Shown piece after piece: positions 24,006 through 24,349 of a DNA stretch of 24,349 nt; positions within the stretch are counted from its first letter, which is position 1; every line of letters starts with the position of its first letter. The notes under the pieces are model-generated. The model was not told where the DNA came from. It saw only the letters and a list, made by a program, of their open reading frames with translations, and did not search any database. Source of the DNA: an uncultured Eubacteriales bacterium (GTDB lineage: Bacteria > Bacillota > Clostridia > Christensenellales > UBA1242). The stretch lies in the NCBI GenBank assembly GCA_948787875.1, contig CAQFKO010000019.1, positions 1-24,349 on the forward strand, in the 5' to 3' direction. The translations under genes were made by a program, and so were the position numbers.

Positions 24006-24349
24006 ATGAAAACAAATAAACAGCGTGCAGAAATTATTTTACAAAAGGCAAATTCTTTGTCGGTTAATGATTTAGAACCCGAAACAAAAAAGTTTCCGTT
24101 ATGGAAAATTATAACCGCCATAGCTTGCATCTTGGTGGTTTTGATAGGTGCAACTATTGGAATAGTAATTGGCGTTTCCAACAACAACTTTAATTTAGAC
24201 AAAATGTATATTGCAAATTTTGATTCTTACAAAGCGCTCGGTGCAGGAAGCATAAACGATGGCAATGTGGCTTCGGCAAGCACAATGCCAACCATTTCGG
24301 CAAATGGAATCCAAACGGCATATGCTTCTTCTAATTCAAATAAAAATTA
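24006..24349 (+). CDS. Single-pass membrane protein after the sigma gene, possible anti-sigma factor, 3'-truncated
   Basis: The ATG at 24006 has AGGAGG (23991-23996) 9 nt upstream. The frame is open to the window end, giving 114 residues of an incomplete protein. A short hydrophilic N-terminus (about 1-33, MKTNKQRAEIILQK) is followed by one transmembrane helix (about 34-57, Ile/Val/Ala/Gly-rich) and an extracellular Ser/Asn/Ala-rich region. Position and topology fit an anti-sigma factor. The cytoplasmic part is shorter than common anti-sigma domains, and I see no zinc-binding HxxxCxxC motif, so the role is an inference. It may equally be a surface protein controlled by the sigma factor. Confidence 0.7.
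   Translation, partial: MKTNKQRAEIILQKANSLSVNDLEPETKKFPLWKIITAIACILVVLIGATIGIVIGVSNNNFNLDKMYIANFDSYKALGAGSINDGNVASASTMPTISANGIQTAYASSNSNKN

Overview
The window is 24.3 kb of low-GC DNA. Every recognisable gene lies on the + strand. Gene content points to an uncultured, probably host-associated member of the Bacillota (Clostridia-like): FtsK/SpoIIIE, RimO, PgsA, RecA and RNase Y in an order close to the Bacillus ymfF-spoIIIE...pgsA-cinA-recA-rny neighbourhood, strong GGAGG/GAGGTG ribosome-binding sites, sigma-A-type promoters, rubrerythrin (an anaerobe's peroxide defence), and long Asn/Gln/Glu-rich proteins. Lineage is an inference from gene order and style, not from a marker search. The first 46 bases are Illumina adapter, so the left end is a library/assembly artefact and the first gene is cut there.

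Region 1 (47-10190) is a tightly packed operon: the 3' part of a catalytically dead M16-family protein (YmfF-like), ftsK, an unusual 828-residue protein, rimO, pgsA and recA. Gaps are 9-21 bp, with one 8-bp overlap, and a hairpin terminator follows recA. The 828-residue protein is the most striking item. After a very acidic, apparently disordered region of about 540 residues, its C-terminus aligns along its length with the RecA-like motor of the FtsK encoded just upstream. Its Walker A motif is shortened, and both acidic Walker B residues are replaced by Asn. It looks like a tandem pseudo-FtsK.

Region 2 (10300-13673) holds three units: rny with its own promoter and terminator; a short M19 (membrane/renal dipeptidase family) protein with no visible ribosome-binding site; and a TetR-family regulator with a good promoter and terminator.

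Region 3 (13730-22623) is a two-gene cell-surface operon. A perfect TTGACA/TATAAT promoter sits so close to the ATG that the transcript should be essentially leaderless. The first gene encodes a 1564-residue predicted lipoprotein made of about 17 beta-sandwich units (carboxypeptidase regulatory-like). The second overlaps it by 14 bp and encodes a 1381-residue protein with a signal peptide, Ig-like modules, about ten MBG-type repeats and a C-terminal membrane anchor. A terminator closes the unit.

Region 4 (22682-24349) has rubrerythrin with a terminator, then an ECF-type sigma factor followed by a single-pass membrane protein, possibly its anti-sigma factor, which runs off the window. No stretch longer than 300 bases lacks a gene, and I saw no tRNA, rRNA, CRISPR array or transposase.
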